DNA of 64,000 nucleotides from Phytophthora colocasiae (taxonomy: Eukaryota; Oomycota; Peronosporomycetes; Peronosporales; Peronosporaceae), in the NCBI GenBank assembly GCA_018806915.1, contig JAGKQI010000022.1, positions 372,001-436,000 of the forward strand, read 5' to 3'. Below, piece after piece: positions 23,308 through 34,012 of this stretch. The stretch's first letter is position 1. Each line of letters begins with the position of its first letter. The notes under the pieces were generated by a model that saw only the letters and a program-made list of their open reading frames with translations, searched no databases and was not told where the DNA came from. Made by a program: the position numbers and the translations under genes.

Positions 23308-23708
23308 TTAGTGGGAGGTGCTTGGCACCCGGCGACTCCGTCGCACCCCCATCGGGCGGTCTGACACCGGGTGTGCCCGATCATACGCGTCAACGACGTC
23401 GGGGCAATCCTGCCGTAGTGGCACCTCAAACTCCCACGAGTTCTGTGAGTGAGGGTAACCTCGCCACTTCACCAGATACTGGTTGTGACCTCGGCGACGA
23501 CGCCGCGCCATCAGGCGATCCACGTGATAGTGAAGCTCACCTTGCTCATCGAGCAGAGCAGGAGGAGGACGAGCGGTCGATGGGTTCTCGCGCTGCGAGT
23601 GTAGACGCGCTGCATTGCTTGCAGACCCGCGTGGGCTCGGTGAAGGAGCACGACCACCACGTCGGTCATCCGACCCATCGCTTAGCGACTGGTCTCGAGG
23701 AGACCTAG
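23049..23708 (+). other. Antisense open frame opposite the Gypsy-B1 chromodomain and its linker
   Basis: Open frame in the same antisense register, relative to the chromodomain, as the ones in B2 and C. Over the chromodomain it reads ATSPDTGCDLGDDAAPSG, matching ATSPDTGFDYGGDAAPSG in B2. Its last 35 residues (about 23601-23705) keep a hydrophobic 3-4 spacing (L, L, V, V, D, V, T, L, L), weaker than in B2 or C, and then it stops. The frame is shorter than its counterparts and the upstream part does not look protein-like, so it may be a decayed copy or chance. Confidence 0.35.
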
Positions 23709-25593
23709 AGTCGCGGGGACCGGTCTGAGTCGCCTCTGGTGCTGCATCAGCGGGTCTATGACCTCCAGCATCACGTTGCTCCGAATCGACAAGACCTGTT
23801 GGTTCGGATGCAACCACCTGTGGCTCTGCCACCTGCTGCCGTGCAGCCTTCGTCCGACCCGGCGCCAGCGCCTCAGAACTCACAAGAGCAGGGTCCCGAT
23901 ATGGCTTAAGCAAGCCCACGTAGAACACAGGATGTGTTCGCATACGCTTTGGCAAGTCAAGCGTGTATGCCAGGCCCTTCTTGGCCACGACCGTGAACGG
24001 TCCAATGAAGCGCGGCCGCAACTTCGTCTTGAAGACGGCCGACACTGCGTGTGTAGGCAGGTTCTTAGCGTTTAATAAAACGTGGTCACCGACCTTGAAC
24101 TCCCACATGTTGCTTCTGCCTTTGGCATCAGCTTGTTCCTTTTGAACATCTTGGCTTTCAGCCATTGCGTCACGCACACGGCGTAAGACGCTAAGCCTCA
24201 TCGAGAGGAAGTCATCGACTTGCTTGCGAACGGCAAGGGGGCTGACATCAGCAAGCTCGGAGTCGAGCGACGGCACAGCCTCTCCCCCACCAAGCCCAAG
24301 GCTACCGCGTGGCGGAGTGAGCGGGACGCGCGGATGCGCAAGGCCGTTCACGTAGAACGGGGTGAAGCCTGTCGAGGCATGCACCGCGTTGTTCATTGAG
24401 AACTCAACGAGAGGGAGCATAGCGCTCCAAAGCTTCGGCGTTTCAGCGCATACGCTGCGGAGGATGTCCTCTAGGACGCGGTTCACGCGTTCAGTCTGAC
24501 CGTCGGTCTGCGGATGATCCGCCGTGGACATGTCCAGTCGAGTGCCAAGCACTTTGAAGACGGACGTCCAGAAGTGACCCGTGAAACGGGGGTCTCGATC
24601 CGAGACAATGGTCTCTGGCAGCCCATGCTGACGGAAGACCCGATCGATAAAGATCGTCGCTGTACCAGCGCCATCGACGGTGTCCGGCACAGCCGCTAGG
24701 TGAGCCATCTTGCTCAGACGGTCAACGAAGACCACAACGCCCGTGTTGCCTGCCGTATCCTTCGGCAGGCCAAACACGAAGTCCATACTCATGGACTGCC
24801 AACACCCAGAGGGTACAGGCAAGCTCGCCAAAGGCGCTGCCGCATGCGGCGAGGGTTTAACCCGCTGACACGTCTCGCACGTGTGCACATATGTGCTGAC
24901 CCACTTGTACATCTTCGGCCACCAGTACATGGAGCTCACCGAGCCGTAGGTCTTCTCGCGACCGAGGTGGCCGCTTGTGGGCGTGTCGTGGGCCTCATAG
25001 AGGATACGATACTTCAGGTCCTCATCGTGAGGAACCACCACACGTGGTGGGTCATCCTGACCCGTGCTGTAGTACAGCAGACCGCCTCCCAGGCTATAGC
25101 GTTGGAGTCTCGCCTTTAGGCGTCGTGACAGAGTCACCTTTGAGTCCTTAAACTCATCGCTCCCTAGAGCTTGAAGCAGCGCGACACAAGAGTCGTCCTG
25201 AGCGTACGCTGCTCGAACCATGTCCGTCACGGACGACGTCACCGAGGTGACATGAGATAACTCATAGTCCGGGCGACGTGATAACGCGTCAGCGAGGACG
25301 TTCTGCCTTCCAGGCTTGTACTTCACCTCGAAGTTATACTCCGCAAAGAAGGAGAGCCATCGGGCCATCCTCTGCGAGAGGTGAGGCGACTGCGTCGCTG
25401 TGCGTAGTGACGCATGATCCGTGTAGATCACAAACGGCTTGGAGCCGAGCAGGTGAACCCTGAATTTGACGAGAGCGTACTTCATCGCAAGTAGCTCCTT
25501 GTCATGAACTGGATAGTTCTTCTCAGCAGCCTTGAGCTGCCGAGACTCAAACGCAATGACGCGTTCGCGCCCGTCGGCGTCCGCTTGTAGCAA
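23308..25593 (-). pseudogene. pol: Gypsy-B1 pol 3' part: RNase H, integrase, chromodomain
   Basis: One continuous frame of about 760 residues. RNase H C-terminal half first (ESRQLKAAEKNYPVHDKELL, VIYTDHASLRTA, FFAEYNFEVKYKPGRQN, ADALSRRPDY). Integrase zinc region (TSGHLGREKT ... CETCQRVKP), then the core with D in SMDFVFGLP, D in SDRDPRF and E in TERVNRVLEDIL. Then the C-terminal region (FKVGDHVLLNAKNLP, KLRPRFIGPFTVV, HPVFYVGLLKPY), a low-complexity Ser/Arg/Pro linker of about 110 residues, and the chromodomain (YHVDRLMARRRRRGHNQYLV, KWRGYPHSQNSWEFE). The N-terminal part of RNase H is in another frame upstream, so this is the surviving piece of a broken pol. Confidence 0.9.
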
Positions 25594-25685
25594 AGCACTG
25601 CCGATGGCAAGTCCGAGGCGTCTACCAGACGACGATGAACGGACGATCGGGGTCTGGCAACGCCAGTATCGGTGCCTGAAGCAGG

Positions 25686-26645
25686 CTATCGCTTGATACG
25701 AGTGAACGCACTCTCGTGCTCAGCAGGCCATACCCATTCGGCATCCTTCTTAAGCGAGATCCGACAGTGGCCGAGCCAACTCAGCGTAGTTATCGCTGTA
25801 CTTGTGCAAGTAGTTGGCCAAGCTTCCAGCCACTTACGCAAGTCCTTCTGGTTCAAGGGAACCGGCCAGTCCACAATGGCCTTGACTTTTGCTGGATCAG
25901 CACGAAGCGCCATGCTTCCCAATGAAGCACCCTAGGAAAGGGATTTCTTCCGCGCCAAAGACGGCACTTGTCCGCGTTGGCGTACAACTTGTTGGTGCGC
26001 ATGCACTCGAGCACTGCTCTCACGTGTTCCACGTGTACCTCGACATCAGTCTTCCCGTGCTCCAGCACGACTGTGGACGAACACATCGTCAAAGTACGTC
26101 TGTGCGAATGCCCGTAGGGGCCTGGAACAACTGCGTCACTAGACGATTGAACGTTGCAGGCGCATTCTGACAGCCCTTGGGGCATGACGAGCCACTCCCA
26201 GAGCATACCGCTCGGGGTGCTCACCGCTGTAAGCGGAATATCACTGGCTCGCATGAGCAGCTGATAGTAGCCATCGACTAAGTCGAGCGCACTGTAAATG
26301 GTGCAACCCACCATGTTGTTCTGAAGAACATCCTTCCGTAGGAATCGGCGTCTGCGCCGGAATCGTGGCAGCGTTGAGCTTGTTAAAAGCGTGAACGATA
26401 CGCCACTTGCCATTCGGCTTTCTGACACAGAACGTTGGCGCGGAGTGCGGAGACTTGCTCTCGCGCACGAGACCCACCGCGTGCTTAGCACGGAAGAAGG
26501 CGTCAATGACGTCGCATTGCTCTTTAGGAAGAGGCCACTGCCGGGTCACGCAGTATTTAGTTCCGGGAACTAAGTCGATCTCGTGACGAACGCCCTCGGT
26601 CAGGAGGCAGGCCACTCGGTGGTTCCTTTGAGACAACGTCTCCAT
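25686..26645 (-). pseudogene. pol: Gypsy-B1 reverse transcriptase (frameshifted)
   Basis: RT spread over three frames. 26645-26241 has HEIDLVPGTKYCVTRQWPLP, SPHSAPTFCVRKPNGKWRIV and HAFNKLNAATIPAQTPIP. 26506-25853 has SALDLVDGYYQLLMRASDIP, LTAVSTPSGMLWEWLVMPQG and a damaged active-site region. 25922-25686 has the connection to RNase H (DPAKVKAIVDWPVPLNQKDL). The YFDD block intact in B2 is disrupted here. Breaks are mainly small indels. Confidence 0.85.
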
Positions 26646-28048
26646 ATTCCTTCAGCAAGGAGTAGAAGGGATCCGAGGGATTCTTGAGGATCTCCGATCC
26701 ACTCCTGGCGCTCAGCGCCTTCTTGACCTCGGCTAAGACGGACTCCGTCAACGAGGGACGATGAGTTTAACTCCTCTTCAGGTCGAACGATGACCACCTC
26801 GGCGAGTTCGCCAGCCTTCAAGGCATCGCCAAAGTCGGCGAACGACATCTCTTCTAGCTCAAGGAGCTTGTCAACACTCGGCAGTCCGTCCAGCAGGACG
26901 CTGCCTTCGGCACTGCCGTCCACTCCATCAACCAGAGTGTATAGCTGCCCACAGCCCTCCCGTGCGTTGACACTTGACGTCACGGACGACTCAGACGCAG
27001 AGCGTCTCGCCCATAGGGCTCTACGACGTCGTCGCCTCAGCCGACGAACGTCCACTCGACGGAGTACGTGCCGCTGCACAGGTAATGGCCTTGCCCGGCC
27101 CAGTGTCAGTGACACTCAGTGACTGACTCGGTCTACCGCCGACGTCACTAGACGGAGTACGTGCCGCCGCACAGGTTTCGGCCCCTTCAGGCCCAGTGTC
27201 AGTGACACTCTGCGATCCACTCGGTCGACGACCGATGCCGCTCAGCGGAGTATGTGCCGCTGCACAATCAATGACCGTAACAGGTCCAGTGTCAGAGACA
27301 CTCAGCGATCGACTTGGTCCACGACCAGTATCACTCGACGGAGTACGTGCCGCCCCACAGTTCACGGCCTGGTAAGGCGTCCGATGCCATCGGCATCCAG
27401 TGACGGTCCATGACCGGCGTCACTCGGCGGAGTACGTGCCGCCCCACAGGGTTACGTGAGCTTTGCCCACACGTTGACTCACTGTCAACCAGGCGCTACG
27501 CGCTCAACAGGACTGCGGTCTCGCACTCGGTGCTGTCCACCAACTCGGACACACCGACTTCCAGCATCATAGCCGACTCGGCTCGATGCTCGCGCCAATA
27601 GCGCTTCTGCTTCCTAGCAGAGGTGGGTTCATGACTCGCCAAAGCTCCACTAGGAGAGAAGTGCGTAGCACCTAAGGTCTTCGACTCTCCAATCAATCCA
27701 TGGCTCGTGGCGCTCCAGCCACGCCATGCCAAGGATGAGGTCGTACCTCGAATCCAGGTCCAGGACCAAGCAGCGTTCCACACTATCGAGAGTCCAAGAA
27801 TCTTCAGCCGCAGGTCCATGGGGACCTTGGCCACCGTGACACGGACGCCCGTCGCTAGACGGACCGTGACTGTGTCACCTCTTCGCGCTCGAAGCGCCTC
27901 AGCATATTGCTGACTACCTTCAACGGTGGAGCGTCTGACGTAGCGTTGCCAGACGCCCCCGAATCGATCAACACGATCCATGGCTTCTCAAAGCCCTTCA
28001 CGTCCACCTGACGACCAGCAAGCCCCTGCTTGCTCACACGTTCCGTGT
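26646..28048 (-). pseudogene. pol: Gypsy-B1 protease and repeat-rich protease-RT linker
   Basis: Protease active site WIVLIDSGASGN (DSG rather than the DTG of Gypsy-A), followed out of frame by RRGDTVTVRLATGVRVTVA and, damaged, the region that in B2 reads RYDLILGMAWLERHEPWIDW. The linker contains tandem repeats (27050-27420) and an acidic segment (LLELEEMSFADFGDALKAGE) just before RT. A short Cys-His search found no zinc motif. Several frame changes between 27496 and 28058. Confidence 0.75.
27050..27420 (-). repeat. Tandem repeat of about 96 bp in the Gypsy-B1 linker
   Basis: Three to four units encoding CAAARTPSSDTGRGPSRSLS, then VSDTGP plus a variable five to seven residues. B2 has about one unit fewer at 54480-54700. 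Units contain internal palindromes such as CAGTGTCAGTGACACT. Confidence 0.85.
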
Positions 28049-29104
28049 TCAAGAGCACGGAGCTCTTCGGGGCTGAGCCCAGTGCCTCTCACGCACTGCA
28101 GAACTCAGTTCTTCCCCAGCAGACCGCCCCGCGTCTACTGGGAGCCGGCGTTTCCTGGGCAGAGCCCAAGCGGGACCCGCGACAGGGTTGCGGCCATTCT
28201 GGCCGGCGCGCTCTTTGCGCAGAGGGCAGTTGGGCCTCAGGTGTGAGGGACTGCCGCATGTATAGCACCGGCGGGTGCTCATACGCTGCACCGCAGCTCG
28301 TAGCTCAGCTACCTCATCTTCAGCATAGCTGAGGTCCATGGGCTCAGGTCCACCGGACCCTGTGCTGCTAGCACCGACCCTCGACACCTTAAAGTTGTGT
28401 TCGGCATTCAATGCCACGCTGACAGCATCTTCGAAGCTGTGGGGGTTTTGACGGAATGTCTCCGTCCTGGCCACGCCAGCTCGTAAGCCTTCCATGAAGA
28501 CGGTCACGGCGACCACCTCAGGTAGAGGGTCGGCAGCCATGCCAGCAATGAGCGTGCGCAGCTCTTGGACATAGTCCACCAGATCCTTCTTGCCCTGGCG
28601 ACAAGCAAGGAAGCGTGACCGCACGCGATACGCCTGGTTAGGCGGAGCAAACACTTGCGTGAGCTTGGCCTTTAGCTCGCCCCATGTGGGGAAGGCCGCT
28701 TCCACCGACGTCCCAGACGTCAAGGCCCATTCTCGTGCTCGTCCTTCGAGCTTAGAGATGGCAAACGCAACGCGTTGCCCCTCCAACTGGAGCATGGCGG
28801 CCCCCATGGCCATTTCGACCTCTCGGGTCCAAAAAGGAGGTTCTCTCCCTCATTCCCGAGGAAGGTCTTCACGCTGAGCGTGACGGGCTTAGCTCTCGGA
28901 GCAGGGGTAACCCCTGTTACATTCCGCTGAATGTGCTCGACGAGAGCGTTTTCGTACGAGGCAAATGCCTCGAGGCGCGCGTTGACGGCCTCCGGCCCTT
29001 TGGGACGCAAGGTGCGCCGTACCTTCCGGGCCCAGCAAGGACGTAAGCTTGTTAAGCGTGTCCCGCTGACTCGGAGTCAAGTGAGCGTATGCTTCTGGCT
29101 CCAT
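28049..29104 (-). pseudogene. gag: Gypsy-B1 gag: capsid-like domain and one zinc knuckle (frameshifted)
   Basis: ATG at 29104 (MEPEAYAHLTPSQRDTLNKL), about 58 bp inside the 5' LTR. Frame changes near 29020 and 28830. The longest piece, 28813-28049, covers the retrotransposon gag domain (LEGRAREWALTSGTSVEAAF, WGELKAKLTQVFAPPNQAYR, YVQELRTLIAGM, VFMEGLRAGVARTETFRQNP) and a knuckle CYTCGSPSHLRPNC of form CX2CX4HX4C. B2 has the same gag with different breaks. Confidence 0.85.
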
Positions 29105-29143
29105 TCTCACAGAGAAACAGTCTTCAACTCAGGAGTTGGATTG

Positions 29144-29159
29144 ACTACTAGTGCTACCA
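29144..29159 (-). promoter_or_regulatory. Probable primer-binding site of Gypsy-B1
   Basis: On the minus strand, two bases after the 5' LTR end, TGGTAGCACTAGTAG begins with the TGG expected opposite a tRNA CCA end. B2 has TGGTAGCACTTGTAG at the same place. The tRNA is not identified. Confidence 0.55.
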
Positions 29160-29161
29160 GA

Positions 29162-29582
29162 TGCAGCGGGGCTGCGTAGGTGTGCACGGCACAGAGGAAG
29201 TTTAGTTGACTCGTAGAGTCCTGCTTGCAAGGCACTAGCCTTCGGTTCTATACAAGAACCAAGTAGTCCACTAAATACGGGACTCACAGAGTCGGTGTCC
29301 CTATAACAAAGGACTAACACTAACTATGTAAAATGCAAACTGATTTTTATTGACTTTATTGCCCTAATCCTAAATGTAACGGATTTAGTATCTAACATAC
29401 TAAATCCTAATCAAAATGCAACGTGAGGCTCTGAGGCCATCTACGTATCTACTCGTGTGTGCCACACCATTATGTACACACATAAATGTATCATGAGTGT
29501 CACACACTATTATGTACCCACATAAATGTATCCACGTGTGTCACACACCAACGAGAAACATTCGTGTAACATCCCCGTTACA
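29162..29582 (-). repeat. 5' LTR of Gypsy-B1 (421 bp)
   Basis: Partner of 21977-22395; differs by a GT insertion and about two substitutions. Ends on GATCA at 29583-29587, the right target duplication. Confidence 0.92.
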
Positions 29583-29587
29583 GATCA

Positions 29588-30536
29588 TCCTCTACGACAA
29601 ACAGAATATGAGTGATCATGGTCAGGTGGAGGGGGATCTAGACTATATGCGCACCTAGACGAGTGGATCGTTGTCGCTCGGCGCTGAGATCCGCCTGTGC
29701 TCTGTCACGATCTGCGAACGCTTGGTCTCGTTCCACGAGTAGGCGATCCCGCTCCGAAGTGACTCGGTTCAGTTCGAAGTTAGCGTGGGCGAGTTGATCG
29801 GTGGCTAGGTCACGTTCACCAGCGATACTGGTCAGGGAAGCGATCGCTCGGGCGGAGTCCGCCAAGGCTCGATCTCGCTCAGCCAGGGCCAATCGGGTGG
29901 GAGCCCCTGTCGAAGGCGTGGGGCTGAAATCCAGTTGGAGATGTGCAAGATCAGCCGAGATCCGGTTGTAGCTGGCCTTGGCAGTGATGGAGTCTTGCTT
30001 CGCCTCAGCCAGATCGCAAGCATGGATCCGGGCTTCCGCCTGGAGATCCTGGATCTCGTTGGTGGCTTGTTCCACCTCTTCGGTCAGACGATCCCTGTCC
30101 TCTGTAGCTCGATCTAGGTCTGCCTGGGCAGAGTTGAGACGCCGCGCGAACTCGTCGCGTTCCGATCGGAGCTGGTGAACCTGCATACGCAATCCATCGA
30201 GATCAGAGGCTTCCTCCGCGAGATCAGCGATCACGCGCTCCAGACGCGCAATCTCGCCCTGCTGGTCTGCCCGGAACCGCTCCATGGCGTCGACATGCGC
30301 CCGAAGTTCCATGGCTTCACGACTTAGTTGATCACGTTCGCGCACCAGGCGATCCCACCCTGGACTGCCCGGCATCGGCCCAGCCTCATCGGATGAGAGC
30401 GGGCGTGCGTGGTCTGGAGCCGGACCCGACGAACGTCGCGAGATGTCGGAATGGGGAGATGGCGGACCGTCGGGATCTTGGGAATCGGGAGGTGTAGGCA
30501 AATAATCGCTCCGGGATCACTTCCTTGCTGGCTCAT
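29588..30536 (-). pseudogene. Antisense gene of Gypsy-A2, N-terminal coiled-coil part
   Basis: Start half of the gene continued at 20357-21971. An ATG at 30536 is the likely start, with a one-base break before the frame used from 30501. Residues from about 50 form a continuous coiled coil (MERFRADQQGEIARLERVIA, RDRLTEEVEQATNEIQDLQA, RDRALADSARAIASL, RDQAFADRDRAQADLSAERQ). MERFRxDQ is shared with A1. A stop occurs near 29638, about 50 bp before the B1 insertion, so the gene was probably already broken or carries an indel there. The start is about 125 bp from the 3' LTR, as in A1. Confidence 0.7.
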
Positions 30537-30650
30537 GGAGACTGGAAGGGATCCGTTGGTGGTCGAAGTGTTGTCAGGGTGACTTGTGCCTTGGGCTGAA
30601 GATTGGAGAATGAGACCTGAAGTGGACCGAGACGGACCAACTTGCAGGCT

Positions 30651-30659
30651 GGGGGCGGA
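30651..30659 (+). promoter_or_regulatory. Polypurine tract of Gypsy-A2
   Basis: GGGGGCGGA abutting TGTGGTGAAG, as in A1. Confidence 0.8.
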
Positions 30660-32008
30660 TGTGGTGAAGCGCGAATAAGAAATCCGAGAAAAGGCAACGT
30701 CAGGCCCTAAGAGAGTCGGATCAAGCGACAGGGGCCTCTGGCGAAGCAAGATGTCAGTTGATGACCCCAGATTGCGCGAACGATGGCTGACGAATGGATC
30801 CAGATCGATGTTCGTCTGGATCTCGCCAGCGATGAATGGATGGCGTCTTGGTCAAGTGAGACTAAGTGATTGGAGAACCCGTCGTGCGGTTCCCGCGTGG
30901 CGGCTCAGGGTCGGAGGAGAAAAGGGCGCCTTGCCTGAGGTCGCATGAGAAGGAGATCAAGGCGGCAGAGGGTCGGGATCGGTGTGATCTATGGTGGGCC
31001 GGTGACAACATAACCGTGAGATGCTGCCGGGGACCTGATGGCAGTGTTAGTCGCGTGGGGAGTGGTGATCAAGTCTGGGAAGCTCAAGACCTGGAATGTC
31101 GACGACGCAGGCACGCGAGATCAAGTATGAAGGCTGCTGATCGGGATCATTGTTCAAGACGGTGGACCAAGATCGATGACCGAGATGGTTGATCGAGATC
31201 GGCTGATCGCCAGATCGGCTGATCAACTGATCGCCAGATCGACAGATCGGCAGATCGAGATCGCGATCAGGGGTTAGGTGAGATCAAGATCGAAGATCGG
31301 AAGGGCAGCTGTGTAGCCGGATGTCAGGTAATCGTAGGATAGCAGATGAGGATGGGGCTAGTAGACATAGGAATAACCATAAACAGAATCGAATTTGCTC
31401 TGGACATCACAAGTGCCTTCGTTCAAGACCGGAACTGGGAATTACATTGGCCCCCCGGCATCAAGAAGGTAAGGAGAAGAGATCTAGCATAGAGGTTAAT
31501 TCTGGATAATACATTGGCCAGTTTTACTCTATTTAGTGATCTATCCTTTACGTGCGAACTACGGATCGGAAGGAATTGGCTGCTTGGCCTGACGATCTCG
31601 TCGACTCTCAACCCATCAAGACACCCGCTATAGGAAGCGGCAAGCATCGTAAAGGAAGGGATCAGATCCCCAACATTGGACCTTTGGAAGACCTGGATCG
31701 AAGACCAGGTGACCGGATCAAGGCTCGAGAACTCGCCTGTGACCCGGATCAACCCCTCCGAGGTAGAGTGAAGTATTCCCACGCTATCTCACACCCCCTA
31801 CGTCACCCAAGACATTCTTCTCGTCCCAAGACATCTTCAGAAGTCACCTGGAAGAGCGTAACCCGCCTACCGACGGGTACACAAGGTGAACACTACACGC
31901 AGCAAGATCACGGATCATCGGGGGACCCCCTCCGTTAGTCGGTGTCTGGGCGCAAGTGGCGATCGCGATCGGCCTCAACCAGATTTTGGCCAGATCCGCT
32001 CCACCACA
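30660..32008 (+). repeat. 3' LTR of Gypsy-A2 (1349 bp)
   Basis: Partner of 10715-12087. Ends CCACCACA and is followed by CTAT at 32009-32012. Shorter than the 5' LTR mainly through fewer GATC-type 8-bp repeats. Confidence 0.92.
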
Positions 32009-32012
32009 CTAT
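32009..32012. repeat. Right target site duplication of Gypsy-A2 (CTAT)
   Basis: Matches 10711-10714. Confidence 0.75.
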
Positions 32013-32429
32013 CGCTTAAACATGACTGCCTCCGTGGATCACACTTAAACTCAAGATCGTCAGCAATCCTAGTTGGTCTCCTCCTCATGACTGCCGAATC
32101 GACTGGATCCTCGGTGATCTTCACTCCTGGGGTGTCACGTGTACCTCTCCATCGAGGATCACAGTCTTTCGACCTCAAGAATATCTATCGACGGTGATAA
32201 TCAGCAGATCACACTTTGGCTTGGACTGAGTATACAGTATACACTCGAAGCGTGATCGAGAAATATCCACCCATATCTGCAGTGATCATGGGTTTACAGC
32301 ACTGGATCAAGCAAAATCTCACTGAACTAGCGTCGTCCAAAGCGATCGGAAGCAGCCATCGGTCCACCATACTAATCCCATGTATTTCTCGAGTAAGTAC
32401 GAAAAATCGAGATGTGCTTTACCACACTG
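32013..32429. other. Unassigned sequence between Gypsy-A2 and Gypsy-C
   Basis: GATC-rich, no recognisable gene. Contains the palindromic GTATACAGTATAC near 32232. It was contiguous with 10356-10710 before A2 inserted. The reading frame entering Gypsy-C is open back to 32216 but this part does not resemble gag. Confidence 0.45.
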
Positions 32430-33188
32430 CCCCCAGCGAGAAGGTTTCTCGCTGTAAGCTGCAAGATGACAAGCCAAACCTTGTCATCCTGAACGTGATG
32501 TCGAAGAGAGTGAACTCTCTTCGTGCCCTAGTGGACTCGGGCATGTCGAACAACTTTGTTCGACAGGGAAGTCTTCGAAGGTTTGACTTCGAAGAGGCCA
32601 ACACGCCTCGCAGCGTGTTGGAGGTGCGGTTGGCAACAGGTGCCACCGTGAGGACTGAGAAGCGCGTAGTCCGTGTGCGCTTCTCTTACAAACGAAGGAC
32701 GTTTGTAGAAGATCTTATTGGCTTGGATCTAGACGATAAGTTCGACTTGGTATTAGGCATGCCGTGGCTTGCACGGCATGACCCGGTGATCAACTGGGAG
32801 AAGCGTACCCTCGTACGCTTCAACAACGCATGCGCGACAGAGAGCGATGGCCCTGTCAGTGCTGCGCATGCACCAGGCGGTGCATGTGATTCCCCAGTTG
32901 AGGCAGCAGCGTCCGCCGCTGCCTCCGATCGCCGCCGGCGACCGCCAGCGACTCAGGGAGTCGTTGGGAGAAAATGTGTGTCGACTCAGAAATCTGAGCC
33001 GAAGGGTCGCGGTCACATGAGTGATGGTCAGGTGAATGTGAATCACCTGACGCGTAAACATCTGAATGATGTTTGTCACATGAGTGATGGTCAGGTGAAT
33101 CGCATTCACCTGAGAGAAGGTAAAATACCGGTATTACCGGTATCCTTGGAGGTACTTCAAGCCCCCAAGGGTCGCGCCGACGACGTCG

Positions 33189-33500
33189 CGTCAACTCTGG
33201 GAGTTGACGAAATAAATAAAATTCGGGGAACCGAAAGGCGTGCGTCAGCTCTGGGAGCTGACGCCACTGGCGCTTCGCTGCTAGTTCTGGGAACTAGCGA
33301 TCGGTCATCAGCTCCGGGAGCTGATGAGACGTGTAAAGGCGAACAGTCGCTGCTAGTTCCGGGAACTAGCGATCGTACATCCGCTCTGGGAACGGATGAT
33401 ATGTGTACAAGCGAACACTCGCTAGCGCAGGAAGCTAGCGAGAGCACGTCGACTCCGGGAGTCGACGATGCGGTTGCTTCATCCGCTCCGGGAGCGGATG
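33189..33500 (+). repeat. Array of nine hairpins in the Gypsy-C linker
   Basis: Palindromes centred on CTGGGAG or CCGGGAG, with stems that differ from unit to unit: GTCAACTC at 33190, CGTCAGCTC at 33243, GCTAGTTC at 33280, CATCAGCTCC at 33306, GCTAGTTCC at 33352, CATCCG (imperfect) at 33378, CTCGCTAGC at 33418, CGTCGACTCC at 33447, CATCCGCTCC at 33480, each followed after one to seven bases by its reverse complement. They encode short units such as SALGAD, LVPGTSD and SAPGAD, the tip falling on the LG or PG pair. Confidence 0.9.
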
Positions 33501-33748
33501 GAGGCGCAGCGGTTCAGGGAACCGACTGCGCGGCAGGAGGTGCTGGCGGTTGCAAACGCCCAGCACCCGAACAACCTGCGTGCTCACGTGCAGCAGCGCT
33601 GCACGCGATGAGCGGCACTCAAGCCGGGCTTGATAGTGCGAGTCAGCGGAAGGAATCCGCTGACGATTGCGATAACGTCCCGTCCAAGGTGCGATGCCTT
33701 GGACGTGGAGCACCTGGAGCCGGGCTCCATGGTAGACCTTCGCGGCGC

Positions 33749-34012
33749 AAGCTCAGGGAGCTGCGCGAGTCTCAGTCCGGGACTGTGGGGGGTGTGTCTG
33801 CGGTGCAGACACCGAGTGTCAAGGCGTTGGACGTCTTGACACGAACTGATACTGCGGTACAGTATCAGAGCGCGCGGCACCAGCTCAGTGAGCTGTGTGA
33901 GTCTCAGTCCGTGACTGAGACGGGTGTGTCTGCAGTGCAGACACCGAGTGTCGAGACGTTGAACGTCTTGACACGTACTGGTACTGGGTTACAGTACCAG
34001 AGGATGCGGTTG
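33749..34012 (+). repeat. Two 132-bp direct repeats in the Gypsy-C linker
   Basis: Units start near 33751 and 33883 (GCTCAG). Encoded protein: LRELRESQSGTVGGVSAVQT then PSVKALDVLTRT, and LSELCESQSVTETGVSAVQT then PSVETLNVLTRT. Each unit carries hairpins, including GTCTGCGGTGCAGAC. Confidence 0.85.

Larger units (their letters stand above)
21977..29582 (-). mobile_element. Gypsy-B1: chromodomain Gypsy element nested in the antisense gene of Gypsy-A2
   Basis: 7606 bp, minus strand, TG...CA LTRs, GATCA duplication. In element order: 5' LTR 29162-29582, primer site, gag, protease, repeat-rich linker, RT, RNase H, integrase, chromodomain, polypurine tract, 3' LTR 21977-22395. The two LTRs differ only by a 2-bp indel and about two substitutions by eye, so insertion is recent. 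It cuts the A2 antisense gene. Frames are nonetheless heavily broken, which fits copying from a defective template or assembly indels. Confidence 0.94.
10715..32008 (+). mobile_element. Gypsy-A2: complete but defective dual-RNase-H Gypsy element, carrying nested Gypsy-B1
   Basis: Both LTRs, primer-binding site, gag with three zinc knuckles, pol through chromodomain, antisense gene and polypurine tract are all identifiable, flanked by CTAT. Without nested B1 (21977-29582 plus five duplicated bases) the element is about 13.7 kb. Pol is near-identical to A1, while the LTRs and antisense gene are well diverged from A1, so the two copies belong to different subfamilies or are recombinants. The frames contain many single-base breaks. 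Confidence 0.93.

Noticed and set aside
32216..32429. Gag of Gypsy-C at the start of the 910-residue frame
   Set aside because: The first 70 residues show no gag domain or zinc knuckle and the DNA lacks the hairpins typical of the element; the frame is open by chance into flanking sequence.
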